Below are positions 27,601-37,100 of a stretch of DNA of 38,319 nt, piece after piece. The stretch is from Patescibacteria group bacterium. GTDB taxonomy: Bacteria; Patescibacteriota; Microgenomatia; Woykebacterales; 2-01-FULL-43-14. The notes under the pieces were generated by a model. It made no database searches. It had not been told where the DNA came from and worked only from the letters and a program-made list of their open reading frames with translations. Both the position numbers and the translations under genes were made by a program. The stretch lies in NCBI GenBank assembly GCA_023485445.1, contig JAMCZT010000008.1, forward strand, positions 1 to 38,319. The letters are read 5' to 3'. Each line of letters starts with the position of its first letter. The first letter of the stretch is position 1.

Positions 27601-27784
27601 CGACGCCACCTCTTTAATAGCTGGAGACATTAATCGAGATGGAAAGGTCGATCTTTCCGATTTACAACTATTGTTTGATAACTGGAATATGCCAAGGGAC
27701 AGAAGGGCTGACGTTAATGGCGACGGAGTGGTCAATGGGATAGATTTTGCGCTAGCATTAAAAGATTTTGGGAAATCGCCCTAA
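24635..27784 (+). CDS. Secreted glycoside hydrolase (DUF5060-like N-terminal Ig domain + GH-A-clan-like TIM barrel with inserted CBM-like domains) + dockerin
   Basis: 1049 aa; signal KINAQT; candidate acid/base in HSWEFVNEGDP, candidate nucleophile in TIRGETGIVD, WLHKFIWGQINSGGISSLYWWQD; dockerin DINRDGKVDLSDLQLLFDNWN / DVNGDGVVNGIDFALALKDFG. Confidence 0.75.
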   Translation: MMKKVLLTFLAVLALWTFIYQKNQVYLMKINAQTTGPQIGSINDNLSAYPNSIVPQYSKFELTFSINNTVATNLQFPYDASPPTGLIGKIGLSVDGLFTTDNWATTITQPGFLYQDYEQTVQNNREHLYPKGVPVWKIRFAPKIKGTYHYKIRATDDSGINYYPTNGDLTFSVGDSPPSNHGFIQVSPNDKRYFEFSDGTLFNPAGVNGGFDAKNDSLVTLDQKLTQQSNNGLNLFRLWMSGTSIAGSAWSPWIWFGGPWYGGYIPNSALWVNPQKNQTNPLYNPTASSEDYIFALNYNPPNTSAACLFTGWMNPPISVKPSTKYHFKVRALAENVTGPRNSAQTNYGLTLKIAGWPNADANSCPDALSSYSALTPYLNGNGWQTVEADYTTTGSQQFIDFLYMVMDNVNTGSYAHVAEVSMKEVLANGSLGPEILIKSKSDMQNDFNLRESWKWDYLFDRAAEKNIYFKTVVLEKNDRVWNMIKPDGTMDTTESNNNFYAVDPSDWTKETKVRRLQEYFWRYLAARWGYSTAVHSWEFVNEGDPFSGYHYTSTEAFAKYMHQNEPERHLVATSNWHSFPVDSFWGNSAYPDVDYADIHAYINTGSYNWSPPTGTYLETDSANVMDSKGGSIRVPAGKNSVNGDLGYPVKGQGKWTISVWMKINNYTGSCPYGMSSGLAGPIFRINMDGTGGFTRSIPYDPTDPNKYYVCTNSFTGTKDWTKFSEAFDIPDSVYHNLRVGFDTSYATTGTAWFDNLEITDPAGKKFYVLGDGTFDDQVRLDQDTAVYAQSLSSLYSSAGPAGAAKPTIRGETGIVDPLTGGEWSELAKDTQGVWLHKFIWGQINSGGISSLYWWQDAINKNNLWGQFKPFSNFMQGIPINNGHYQDAQTSVSDSNLRAWGQKDTFNGKAHLWIDNKTDTWTNVVNNPGTVTPASGTVTFSGMPIGSYNIAWVDPYTGNTIKTETLNVNGAGNILLTLPSTLTTDVAVKIDATSLIAGDINRDGKVDLSDLQLLFDNWNMPRDRRADVNGDGVVNGIDFALALKDFGKSP

Positions 27785-27812
27785 AAACTTGGGCGAAACT
27801 GGTTAAAAATAT

Positions 27813-30800
27813 ATGAAAAAACTATTTATTTTTATCTCTGCTTTATTAGCAACTTTATCCTTGATTGTGACTTATCAATTGGGGGATAAAACTTCTTTAA
27901 GTCTTTCACCCAAAGTCCAGGCTCAAGCAATCAATTATGATTGGCCAACTTTAGCTCATGACAGTAAAAGATCAGGTTCAGCTCAAGAAGGCCCTGATGG
28001 ACCATATACTAAAGTTTGGTATAGGGATTTTTGGTCAGAATTTGGGGAACAGGTGGATAATGGTTATCAGCCTATTGTTGCCCATAACAATAATTTAAAC
28101 AAAGATATTATCTATATCGGGATCACCAGAGGGGCAATTTACGCTTTAGATAACGCTGACGGTTCAATTATCTGGCGTTATCCAAAGCAAGGATATATTG
28201 GTGGGATTTTAAATTCACCCACTTATGACAATGGCATCCTTTATGTAGGTAGTTTAGATGGCAATGTTTACGCTCTTAATACCAGTAGTACCAGTGGCAG
28301 CAACCCGGCCGCTCCAGCAGTAGTTTGGACTTTTAAAACCGGTAGGGAGGGAGGATTCTGGGCTACTCCAGCCGTGACAAATGACTCTGTTTATATTGGC
28401 GGCCGTGATGGTTACTTTTATGCTATTGATAAAAATAACGGCAGTAAAAGATGGGAGTACCAAGTAGGTTTTCCCATTTTAACTTCTCCAGCTGTAGAAA
28501 ATAACACTATTTATTTTGGGGCAGAGGACATGAAAGGCTATGCCCTTAATACTTCAGGAAACCTGATTTGGAAATCAAACCAAATGGCTGGGCAGACTAT
28601 GAAGGGTGAGTACCCAGTACTGACCGGGGACAAGGTAATTTTTAGGACATCCCCTAATGATATGGGGCATAGCAAACTTGAGGCAATGAATGTTCTAACT
28701 TATGCTGCTGGCTGTTTGGATGACCAAGCTTACCAGGGAGATATTGCTCCAAATTGGGCTAACACCCCCTGCTTTAAGCAAAAATTCATTTCTACAGACC
28801 CAGGGGCGGATCCGGTAAAAGAAGATCAGACAATTAGAGATTACTTATCAGGAAAAAGCATTACTTTTACCACTACCAATACTGCCACTCCCCGACAAAT
28901 TACTATTCCTGGCCGTCCTCAATATGAAACTTTCTTTGCTTTAAATAAATCTGATGGGCAAAAACCTTATATTTCACCGGTTCTTTATACTGGCGGGTAT
29001 GTTCATCCCGGAGTGGCTCCAGTAATTGATCCTACTGGGAAAGTTTGGGTAGTTTACCGCAGTTATTATTCTGATTGGGATGATACCGGCAACCCTCAAA
29101 TGTTTGAGGGTTTGGGGACGATAAATATGCAAACGGGCACAATTACCCCCTTTAACCCTAACCAACACCCCACCGGTTATTCCTGCACTACTGCTTCCTG
29201 TAACCCAGTTTACAACACCAACATGTGGTTTATTGGTGATGAAACAACCGCCATTTCTTTAACCAGCAACAGGCTTTATACCAACCATTGGTCTGGCCTG
29301 GGGGAAGCGGATACTACCAATGGAAATTTGCAGTCAATCATTGGCCAAAGAGATGTTTTTCAATACAAGCTGACAGACAATAGTCCTCATTTGGGACCAT
29401 TTAATTCCTATGGTGACGGGATAAACCCGCCTTCGGTAGTGGAATCAAAAGGGCCGACTATTTTTAGAGATACGGTGGTGGTCAATTATAACTCAGTGGT
29501 GGCAGCGATGAGAGGTCATTTGGCGGGAACCACACCCACTCCGATATCCACAATTACTCCTTATCCAGTACAGACCTTAAACCCAACCACTGCCGGACCA
29601 GTAAATATTCCTACCCAAACTGAGTTGGAAAAATACATCTGGGAAATACCTCAAGTGAGCAATATTGATAATGCCAAATCAGCTGATTTGCAGGCTAAAT
29701 TAAATAGCGAGGTCAGCAAATTTATTACCACAGGCATGCTTAATCCTTGGATATTGGCTTTCAGTATTGCCAATGGGATAGGTTATTGGGCTGAGCCTTT
29801 ACAAACAGGTTATTATCTTTCCTTGGCTTACCCTTATCTTTCACCCCAACTGCAGGCTCAAGTTAAAACTTTTATCAATAACGACTTTACCAATATCCAT
29901 CCTTTAGGGAATGTCTATGATTATCTGCGCACTGCCCGCTATCCTTGGGACAGCGGTTTAACCTATGATAACGGCCAAATTCTTGACCCTAATCACAAAG
30001 AACGCTCTCCATACATTATTGGCCCGCATATTTTTTGCCAAATAAAAGGTAATTGTGACGGAAATCCTTATGAAAATACTGTAGGCTATATTCCCAGTTC
30101 TAACTTTGGAATTGACCGTCTTTACTATTTCTGGTCCTATGCCCAAAGGAGCGGAGATTGGTCCTGGATAGAAAATTACTGGGATAATACCAGTAACCCG
30201 GGCCGAGCTTCCATCAAAAGACTGAGGGTTCTGGCTAATATTGATACTGCCAGCGATGCCAGCCTGTTAGGTATTGGTTCAGCCACTGACCCCACCTGTA
30301 TAACTTATAATTGCCGAAGCATTTTTGATTCTGTCAATCGTCGAGTTTCCGGCCTGATTGCCTATGCCAGGATTGCTTATCACATGAACCAGATTGCCCC
30401 ATCTGCTGATAACCAGGCAGAACTTGACTGGGCAGTCGATGCGGCCACTAAAGCTATGCAGGCCAGGTTGCGCTATGTCAACATCTTTAGACCAATAGAC
30501 GGCAATTGCGCTAACGGTAATCTTTGCTGGACGACCTCCTCCAGCGAAGGAGGATTGTTTATCCAAAAAAACGGTTGGAATAATACGAATATTCCTCAAT
30601 ATTTTGATTTAATTCCAGAAGTCAGTCGGCTGTTGAGCGATTATGCCATGGCTGATTTTACCCGTTATAACAATTTTATTGACGCAGTTACTCCTTTGGC
30701 CTATTTGCAAAAAGGCGGATCCAGCTTTGACGGGGAAGCTTCTTATGTTGCTCCCCATAACATCCAAGGAATCTTTTTAGCTAAGGATTTGGTACTACAT

Positions 30801-31100
30801 CAGCCGGGGGACCAGCTAAGGACTTACTTGGATATTCCTTGGGTTGACCAGGATTATTACTACTGGGAAAGGTTAGCCAGAACTATAGAAGCTTATGGAA
30901 CAACCACGTGGGTAAACTTAGGAATCGCCGGTAGGGATGCTTTAACTGATATTAATCAAGATGATCGAGTGGATTTACTTGATTTGCAGGTCTTGTTCGA
31001 GAACTGGAATATGCCAAGGGACAGAAGGGCGGATGTTAACGGTGATGGAGTAGTTAATAGTATTGATTTTACTTTGGTACTAAAGGACTGGGGTAAATGA
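27813..31100 (+). CDS. Secreted PQQ-type beta-propeller + alpha-helical (putative toroid) domain + dockerin
   Basis: 1095 aa; signal KVQAQA; GAIYALDNADGSIIWRYP, GNVYALNT, GYFYAIDKNNGSKRWEY; dockerin DINQDDRVDLLDLQVLFENWN / DVNGDGVVNSIDFTLVLKDWG. Confidence 0.85.
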   Translation: MKKLFIFISALLATLSLIVTYQLGDKTSLSLSPKVQAQAINYDWPTLAHDSKRSGSAQEGPDGPYTKVWYRDFWSEFGEQVDNGYQPIVAHNNNLNKDIIYIGITRGAIYALDNADGSIIWRYPKQGYIGGILNSPTYDNGILYVGSLDGNVYALNTSSTSGSNPAAPAVVWTFKTGREGGFWATPAVTNDSVYIGGRDGYFYAIDKNNGSKRWEYQVGFPILTSPAVENNTIYFGAEDMKGYALNTSGNLIWKSNQMAGQTMKGEYPVLTGDKVIFRTSPNDMGHSKLEAMNVLTYAAGCLDDQAYQGDIAPNWANTPCFKQKFISTDPGADPVKEDQTIRDYLSGKSITFTTTNTATPRQITIPGRPQYETFFALNKSDGQKPYISPVLYTGGYVHPGVAPVIDPTGKVWVVYRSYYSDWDDTGNPQMFEGLGTINMQTGTITPFNPNQHPTGYSCTTASCNPVYNTNMWFIGDETTAISLTSNRLYTNHWSGLGEADTTNGNLQSIIGQRDVFQYKLTDNSPHLGPFNSYGDGINPPSVVESKGPTIFRDTVVVNYNSVVAAMRGHLAGTTPTPISTITPYPVQTLNPTTAGPVNIPTQTELEKYIWEIPQVSNIDNAKSADLQAKLNSEVSKFITTGMLNPWILAFSIANGIGYWAEPLQTGYYLSLAYPYLSPQLQAQVKTFINNDFTNIHPLGNVYDYLRTARYPWDSGLTYDNGQILDPNHKERSPYIIGPHIFCQIKGNCDGNPYENTVGYIPSSNFGIDRLYYFWSYAQRSGDWSWIENYWDNTSNPGRASIKRLRVLANIDTASDASLLGIGSATDPTCITYNCRSIFDSVNRRVSGLIAYARIAYHMNQIAPSADNQAELDWAVDAATKAMQARLRYVNIFRPIDGNCANGNLCWTTSSSEGGLFIQKNGWNNTNIPQYFDLIPEVSRLLSDYAMADFTRYNNFIDAVTPLAYLQKGGSSFDGEASYVAPHNIQGIFLAKDLVLHQPGDQLRTYLDIPWVDQDYYYWERLARTIEAYGTTTWVNLGIAGRDALTDINQDDRVDLLDLQVLFENWNMPRDRRADVNGDGVVNSIDFTLVLKDWGK

Positions 31101-34100
31101 AAACAATGATAAAGGTAAAGTTAAAAGTTAATGCGAGAATATTGTTCTTATCTATTCTTATTGGACTTATTCCCGCCCTTGGTATTTTATTCTGGTCAAA
31201 GGATAAGACTTCTTTAAAAATTTCTTCCCAAGTCCAGGCCCAAACAAACAGTAACGATTGGTCGATGGTGGGAGCTAATCCCCAACGAACTTCTTGGGTT
31301 TCTACCCAAGTTTCTGGCAATTTGAACTTGGAGTGGTATAAACCGATTGAGGCCTTTATTCCCCAAAATTCCCAACTAATTGCCACCAACAATATGATTT
31401 ATGTCTCTTCTGCCCGCGGACTTTATGCTCTGGCGTATGACACCGGCAATATCATTTGGCATTTTGATACTGAATTGCCGCTGGGTAACTCGCCTACAGT
31501 GGTGGGAGGAGTAGCTTATGTTGGCGGTATGGATAAAAAACTTTATGCTTTGGATGCCAATACCGGCTTGCTGCTTTGGTCTTTTGACGGTGCTACCGCT
31601 GGCTACTCAGCTAATCCCTTAGTTTTAAATGACGTGATTTATGCTGCCAATCGGGATGAAAGTCTGTATGCTATTGGAGCTCAAGGTAGCACCAGACAAG
31701 GTCAGCAAATCTGGAAATTTAGCGCCGGCGGACCAATCATTCAATCTCCTGCTTACAAAGATGGCGTCATTTATTTTGCCGCCAACGATAACTACGGATA
31801 CGCAGTTAATACGGCCAACGGCAGTCTCAAATGGAAATCAGCCAACCAGTTGCCTGGCGATGCCTGGCAATCCTATTGGCCGGTTATTTATACTGATCCG
31901 ATTAGCGCCAAGGATTATGTCATCTTTTCTGCCGCTTCGTCTTACCGGCACAGCGGTCTAAATCCGGGTACAGGCAGTGTTGCTCATCCAGTTTATCAGC
32001 AGGATAGTCCTTTTGCCTGGGATTGTAATCCCAGTTTAAACGCCACCTGCACTCTAAAAAATTATCCCTACTCTAATTACGAAACCATGCAAAAGGACGG
32101 AGTTTTCCCCTGGCAATCCAGCCCTACTAATTACACCCCGCCCGGAGGCGCACTGCCTACAGTTAACTTGCCGGACGCTTGGGCACAGGGCAAAATTATT
32201 TATGACGGTACCAATATTACCAATTACTTGGAAAACATGTCTTGGAGAAGGACATTTATTGTCCTGGATACTGGAACCGGCCAGGAATTTACTCAAGATG
32301 CTAATAATAACGGCAAACCTGATTATGCGCCAATTACCCTCTGGCAAACCAAGACCGGCAATATGTATCCGCCAGTGGTAGGGGCTGATGGCACGCTCTA
32401 TGTAGAAAACATTTACTCTGCTGCTTCCGGAAGTTATAGCATTGCCCAAGGTCGGGTTTGGGGATGGAGGATGGGCACGCCATACTTTATGGAGTCGCCG
32501 GGCAGAGCTGGCCAGGGAGCGATGGATGAACCGCAGTCGATTTCCATGGGGGGAAATATCCTCTACCGTAGTATCTGCTGTGACCGGGTGGGAGACTTTT
32601 TTGACGTCAGGCCTTCCACTACCCCTAATTTGATTCCAAGCGGATCCTTGTGGAATTACAGTAAAACTCTTCTCTCCCAGGCAGGGGATTATAACGAAAT
32701 GTGGTGGGGAGAAGATCCGACACAAGGATATCCAGGACTTGAAGGCAATTATGGAGGCAATACTGCTTTAGGCGCTCCTCATGATGGACGCAATGGCATT
32801 TACAATAATAACGGTCAGGAATCACCAATGATTCCTTACAATGGTAAAATTTATGCTTTCCATTCCAATACCATTTTTGCCTATGGCACTGGTACACAGC
32901 AAGGAAACAAGGGTTTGCTGCGGGTTACTCCTGCCAATGAGAATTTAACTGTTCCCACCACGGACGATCTCAAAGCCAAGTTGGAAGCAGAGATTAATAA
33001 AATGGATACCAATGGCGATGGGGCTTTGGATAACCTCCGACCAGCATATTATGGTGTTGGGCAAGTTGCTCCGACTATTTTAAATGACTACTTTGACAAT
33101 CCAGGAGAAACTGTCTACACCTTGACTCAGGCTTACCCTTATCTTTCGGCTACGACCCAGCAAAAGGTCAAAACATTTTTGCAGACTGAATTCGCCAATT
33201 ACTTTAACCCAACTATGTATTCGCACATTGGCTGGTCAGAAGGGCAGTCTAGGGAGGCGATGCCTATTCCCAGTGATGTCCTGCCTAGTATGGCCGCTTC
33301 GGTCAAATCCACTTTAGCTGGCAACAGCTGGTCCTGGCAATATCCCCAGGAAAACTTCTATGCTTTATGGAAATATACCCAAATTGTACCCACTGATGCC
33401 TCAACTGCCTATAATTTGGCCAAGTCCAAACTGGAGATCCATTCCAATCTTGATGCTACTTACTTTAATCAAAATACCTGGGAGCTAAACGGCTATATTG
33501 CCGGCTATATTGGCTTTTTGAATTTACAAAAAATGGTAAGCATGGATAAAGCTGACGCTACTCTTCGCAACAACGTTCAAACTGAGCTAACGAGATTAGA
33601 AGGAATTTGGGTTAATAGCATCTCTAAAGATACTCCGTGGATTGATCCAAATAATTCTAATTTGCCGGCTCATAGCGGTCCCTATCATTACCGTAACCAT
33701 AATATTGACCGGATTTTTATCAATCTAGTACCGGAGCTTGGAGATTACTTAAACCAAAATGCTCTTTCTAAAATCCAGTCTGCCTGGGAGGATTATAATT
33801 ATGTCGCTCCTTACTGGTTTGTTTCTCGTTATGATGCTATTAACGACGAAGGAGTGAATGGGCCACTGGATATTTACCATGCCCTTTTCCAGGCTAAAGT
33901 TTATGCTTTGAAGCAACCTTACTCAGAGCTGGTGAAATATTTAGACGTCCCAGCTTTTGCTCGAGGAGACCTGTTCTATATCCAAAATCTTACCGCTGCG
34001 TTAAGTACAGTGCTTAATATTTTTTCTCCTGATATTAACCAGGACGGCCACGTCGATAGAATGGATTTAAGTATTCTTTTTGATAATTGGAATACTGCTC

Positions 34101-34192
34101 GGGATAAAAGAGCTGATATTAACGGAGACGGGATAGTTAATGGAGTGGACTTCGCCTTATTAATGAAAGACTGGGGTAAAACAATATCATGA
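31097..34192 (+). CDS. Secreted PQQ-type beta-propeller + alpha-helical (putative toroid) domain + dockerin
   Basis: 1031 aa; signal QVQAQT; GLYALAYDTGNIIWHF, KKLYALDANTGLLLWSF; dockerin DINQDGHVDRMDLSILFDNWN / DINGDGIVNGVDFALLMKDWG; ATGA overlap with upstream CDS. Confidence 0.85.
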   Translation: MKTMIKVKLKVNARILFLSILIGLIPALGILFWSKDKTSLKISSQVQAQTNSNDWSMVGANPQRTSWVSTQVSGNLNLEWYKPIEAFIPQNSQLIATNNMIYVSSARGLYALAYDTGNIIWHFDTELPLGNSPTVVGGVAYVGGMDKKLYALDANTGLLLWSFDGATAGYSANPLVLNDVIYAANRDESLYAIGAQGSTRQGQQIWKFSAGGPIIQSPAYKDGVIYFAANDNYGYAVNTANGSLKWKSANQLPGDAWQSYWPVIYTDPISAKDYVIFSAASSYRHSGLNPGTGSVAHPVYQQDSPFAWDCNPSLNATCTLKNYPYSNYETMQKDGVFPWQSSPTNYTPPGGALPTVNLPDAWAQGKIIYDGTNITNYLENMSWRRTFIVLDTGTGQEFTQDANNNGKPDYAPITLWQTKTGNMYPPVVGADGTLYVENIYSAASGSYSIAQGRVWGWRMGTPYFMESPGRAGQGAMDEPQSISMGGNILYRSICCDRVGDFFDVRPSTTPNLIPSGSLWNYSKTLLSQAGDYNEMWWGEDPTQGYPGLEGNYGGNTALGAPHDGRNGIYNNNGQESPMIPYNGKIYAFHSNTIFAYGTGTQQGNKGLLRVTPANENLTVPTTDDLKAKLEAEINKMDTNGDGALDNLRPAYYGVGQVAPTILNDYFDNPGETVYTLTQAYPYLSATTQQKVKTFLQTEFANYFNPTMYSHIGWSEGQSREAMPIPSDVLPSMAASVKSTLAGNSWSWQYPQENFYALWKYTQIVPTDASTAYNLAKSKLEIHSNLDATYFNQNTWELNGYIAGYIGFLNLQKMVSMDKADATLRNNVQTELTRLEGIWVNSISKDTPWIDPNNSNLPAHSGPYHYRNHNIDRIFINLVPELGDYLNQNALSKIQSAWEDYNYVAPYWFVSRYDAINDEGVNGPLDIYHALFQAKVYALKQPYSELVKYLDVPAFARGDLFYIQNLTAALSTVLNIFSPDINQDGHVDRMDLSILFDNWNTARDKRADINGDGIVNGVDFALLMKDWGKTIS

Positions 34193-37100
34193 AAAAATTG
34201 TTTATTATTTTTCTAGCTTTAGCGTTTACAGTTGGGTTAGGCTTAATCCTTCGGTTGCCTCTTCTTTTTTCAGCAGGTATTCCTGGGAAAGTCCAAGCTC
34301 AAACCAGAAGCAATGAATGGTCTATGGCTGGAGCCAATCCTCAAAGAACTTCCCATGTTGACAGTACTGTAGAAAATCAGACTGAAATTAAAGGGCAGCT
34401 AAATCCCGAATGGTATAAAAAGATTGATCCCTATATTCCTGGAAAAGTCCAGGTGATTGCTGCCAGCGATATTTTATATGTTTCTACCTCCAGAGGATTG
34501 TATGCTTATGATGTCAACAGCACTAACCTTAAATGGATTTATTGTACTTCCACCCAAACAGCTTCTACTAATCCTTGTTCAGAAAATGAGCTGCCTTTAG
34601 GCCATTCACCAACTTATTATAACGGGACAATTTATGTGGGAGGTTATGATAAAAAGATCCATGCCATAGATGGTAGCACTGGAGCTTTCAAATGGGCCTT
34701 TACAGCTGGGGATGGATTTGATGTTAATCCTTTAGTTGTTAATAATGTAGTTTATGCAGGAAACAGGGATGGGTACTTTTATGCCATTGATGTAAACACT
34801 GGTAATCAAATCTGGCGATACCAAACTGGTGGGCCAATTAGGTACTCTGCCGCCTACAAAAATAATGTGGTCTATTTTGCCTCCAATGACATGTTTGCCT
34901 ATGCTCTTAATGCAACAGATGGCAGTGTAATCTGGAAATCTAGCAAGATTCCAGGATTAGGTTTTTATACTTATTGGCCAGTAATTTATACCAATCCGGC
35001 TACCAATAAAGATTATGTTATTTTTACCGGTGCTTGGCCTTATCGTGCTGAAGGTTCATATGGAGGAGGGCTGCCGGCGCCAGCCGGTTTTGAAAGTTAT
35101 AATTTTAACGGTTTTGAAGGGGATGAAGTCTTTCCCGATAGGTTTACTGTGCCTTATGGCACTATTGGTTATCAAACAGGACAGGTAAGCGGTCCTTGGG
35201 CAACAGGCTCAGCGACATTGGATCTTAGCAAGCCTAATGGCAGCGTGAAATCAGTTCCTGATTATTTTGAGAACAAGCCTTGGAGAAGAACTGTGTTTGT
35301 ATTAGATGCCGGGAGCGGCCAAGAATTTACTACTGATTTAAATAATAACGGCAAACCGGAGTACGCACCCTTCCTGCAGTTTGGTACTTATGGAAGCAGC
35401 CGATATCCGGCTGTGATTGGTGGGGATAAAGTTCCATATTTGACTAACGACTATCAAGAAAGAGGTTATATTAATGCCGGAAACCTGGTTGGCTGGAATT
35501 TGGGGTCTCCAGTTGTACAGGTGCCTAGCTCAGCCATGTTTGCTGTTGATGAGCCTGTAGCGTATTCCGGTGCCGGGAATATGATTTATTGGAAACATTG
35601 CTGTTTCCGTCAAGCCGGTAGCTTTGATCTCTCTAAACCAAATACTACTTTTCCTCAAGCTGATATGTTCAATCGGGAGTGGCAATACTTTGGTTATGAT
35701 TTTACCAATAGATTACCTGAGTATCAGAATGAAGGATGGCGCTTTGCCTATGGAACCCATGGAGATGATCAAAGCCCGCCGGTCCCCTATAAAGGCAAGG
35801 TTTATATGTTTATTTATAATTCGCTGTTTGCCTTTAGTCCTACAGGGAGTTTGACCTTCCCTCAGCCTACCCCTAGGCCAACGACTACGCCTTTTACTTT
35901 GGCGACAAAGTTTAGCGGTTTAACTGCCATAATTTCATCAACTACCAATCTTTGGCCTTCACTGGTAATGCAAAGTAAATATGCTATGACAGATCAAACT
36001 ATCCAAGGATTAGATCCTACTTATTATGAACTAGCCAAGATTACGGCCTCAGATACTTTATCACCAACTACCTTGGTTTCAGATACTTCTAAAGCTATTG
36101 CGACCAAAGTTACCCAAACCTTTGGTGCTAATACTTTAACTTCCTGGGTTTCTAAAAGAGCTCCAGCTACTTTATTCCAAACAGACAGTAATTTATATAA
36201 TATTTTAGGTAATTACACCAAAATTGCTTATCCAACTGCTACAGGCACTGCCATATTCTCAGGATCAGGTAACTTTACCGGCACTGATATGTCGGGATCC
36301 TGGATTTTGGCCTGGAATGATACTAATGCCCCCCGCTTTATGCCCATTTTAATCTCACTCCAACATAGACCAACCCAAATTACTTATTCCAGCACTGGAA
36401 TTAGAATGAATTTTAGCGGTCAAGCAGGATATCTTTCAGTTACTCCTTTCAATGGTCTTGCTAACCCTGCACTTTCTCAAGCTCAAGCTTGGGGCAGTAG
36501 TTTACCGGCTGATATTGTCCAAAAAGCCCAAACTTTAAACCAAATTTCCAAGTCATTCCCGGTAGATGTAACCGAAAGCTTTAATGAGGATCAAACTACT
36601 CATGATGTTATCCAAAGTTTTAATTACACCTATACAGACATTACTGATGACTGGAATACTCAAACTCAAAGAGTAGCCTTTTTGCCGCCTGATTTAGGCT
36701 TAGCTGCTTGGGGCAATTCTCCCATTAGAATTAATGGTCAGCCTGCATCAGCTTTGTTTGATCTAAATTATCCTACTCCTTGGGGAAGGTTAATGGGGGT
36801 ATCTAATAGTTCTTCTGCCAGCGTTGCCTTACCAGGAATTTTAAAATACTGGAACCAAACCGAAACTACTCCTAATATCCCCGATACTGATCCTTTAAAG
36901 CAAAAATTAATTTCTGAGGTGGATAAAATCTTAGCCGCAGGACATCTAAAACCTGGATACTTTGCCAGTGGCCTTATTTACGAGAATGCTGATGATCGTT
37001 ACCCTGATTATTTCAGCAATCCTGCGGAAACTATTTATACTTTGATAAGAGTTTTACCTTTACTTCCGGCAGATAAACAAGCTCAAGTTAGGACATATAT

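Noticed and set aside
32054-32725. 223-aa minus-strand ORF
   Set aside because: Fully antisense to the dockerin cargo gene 31097-34192; sequence lacks recognisable domain or plausible SD; treated as a shadow ORF.
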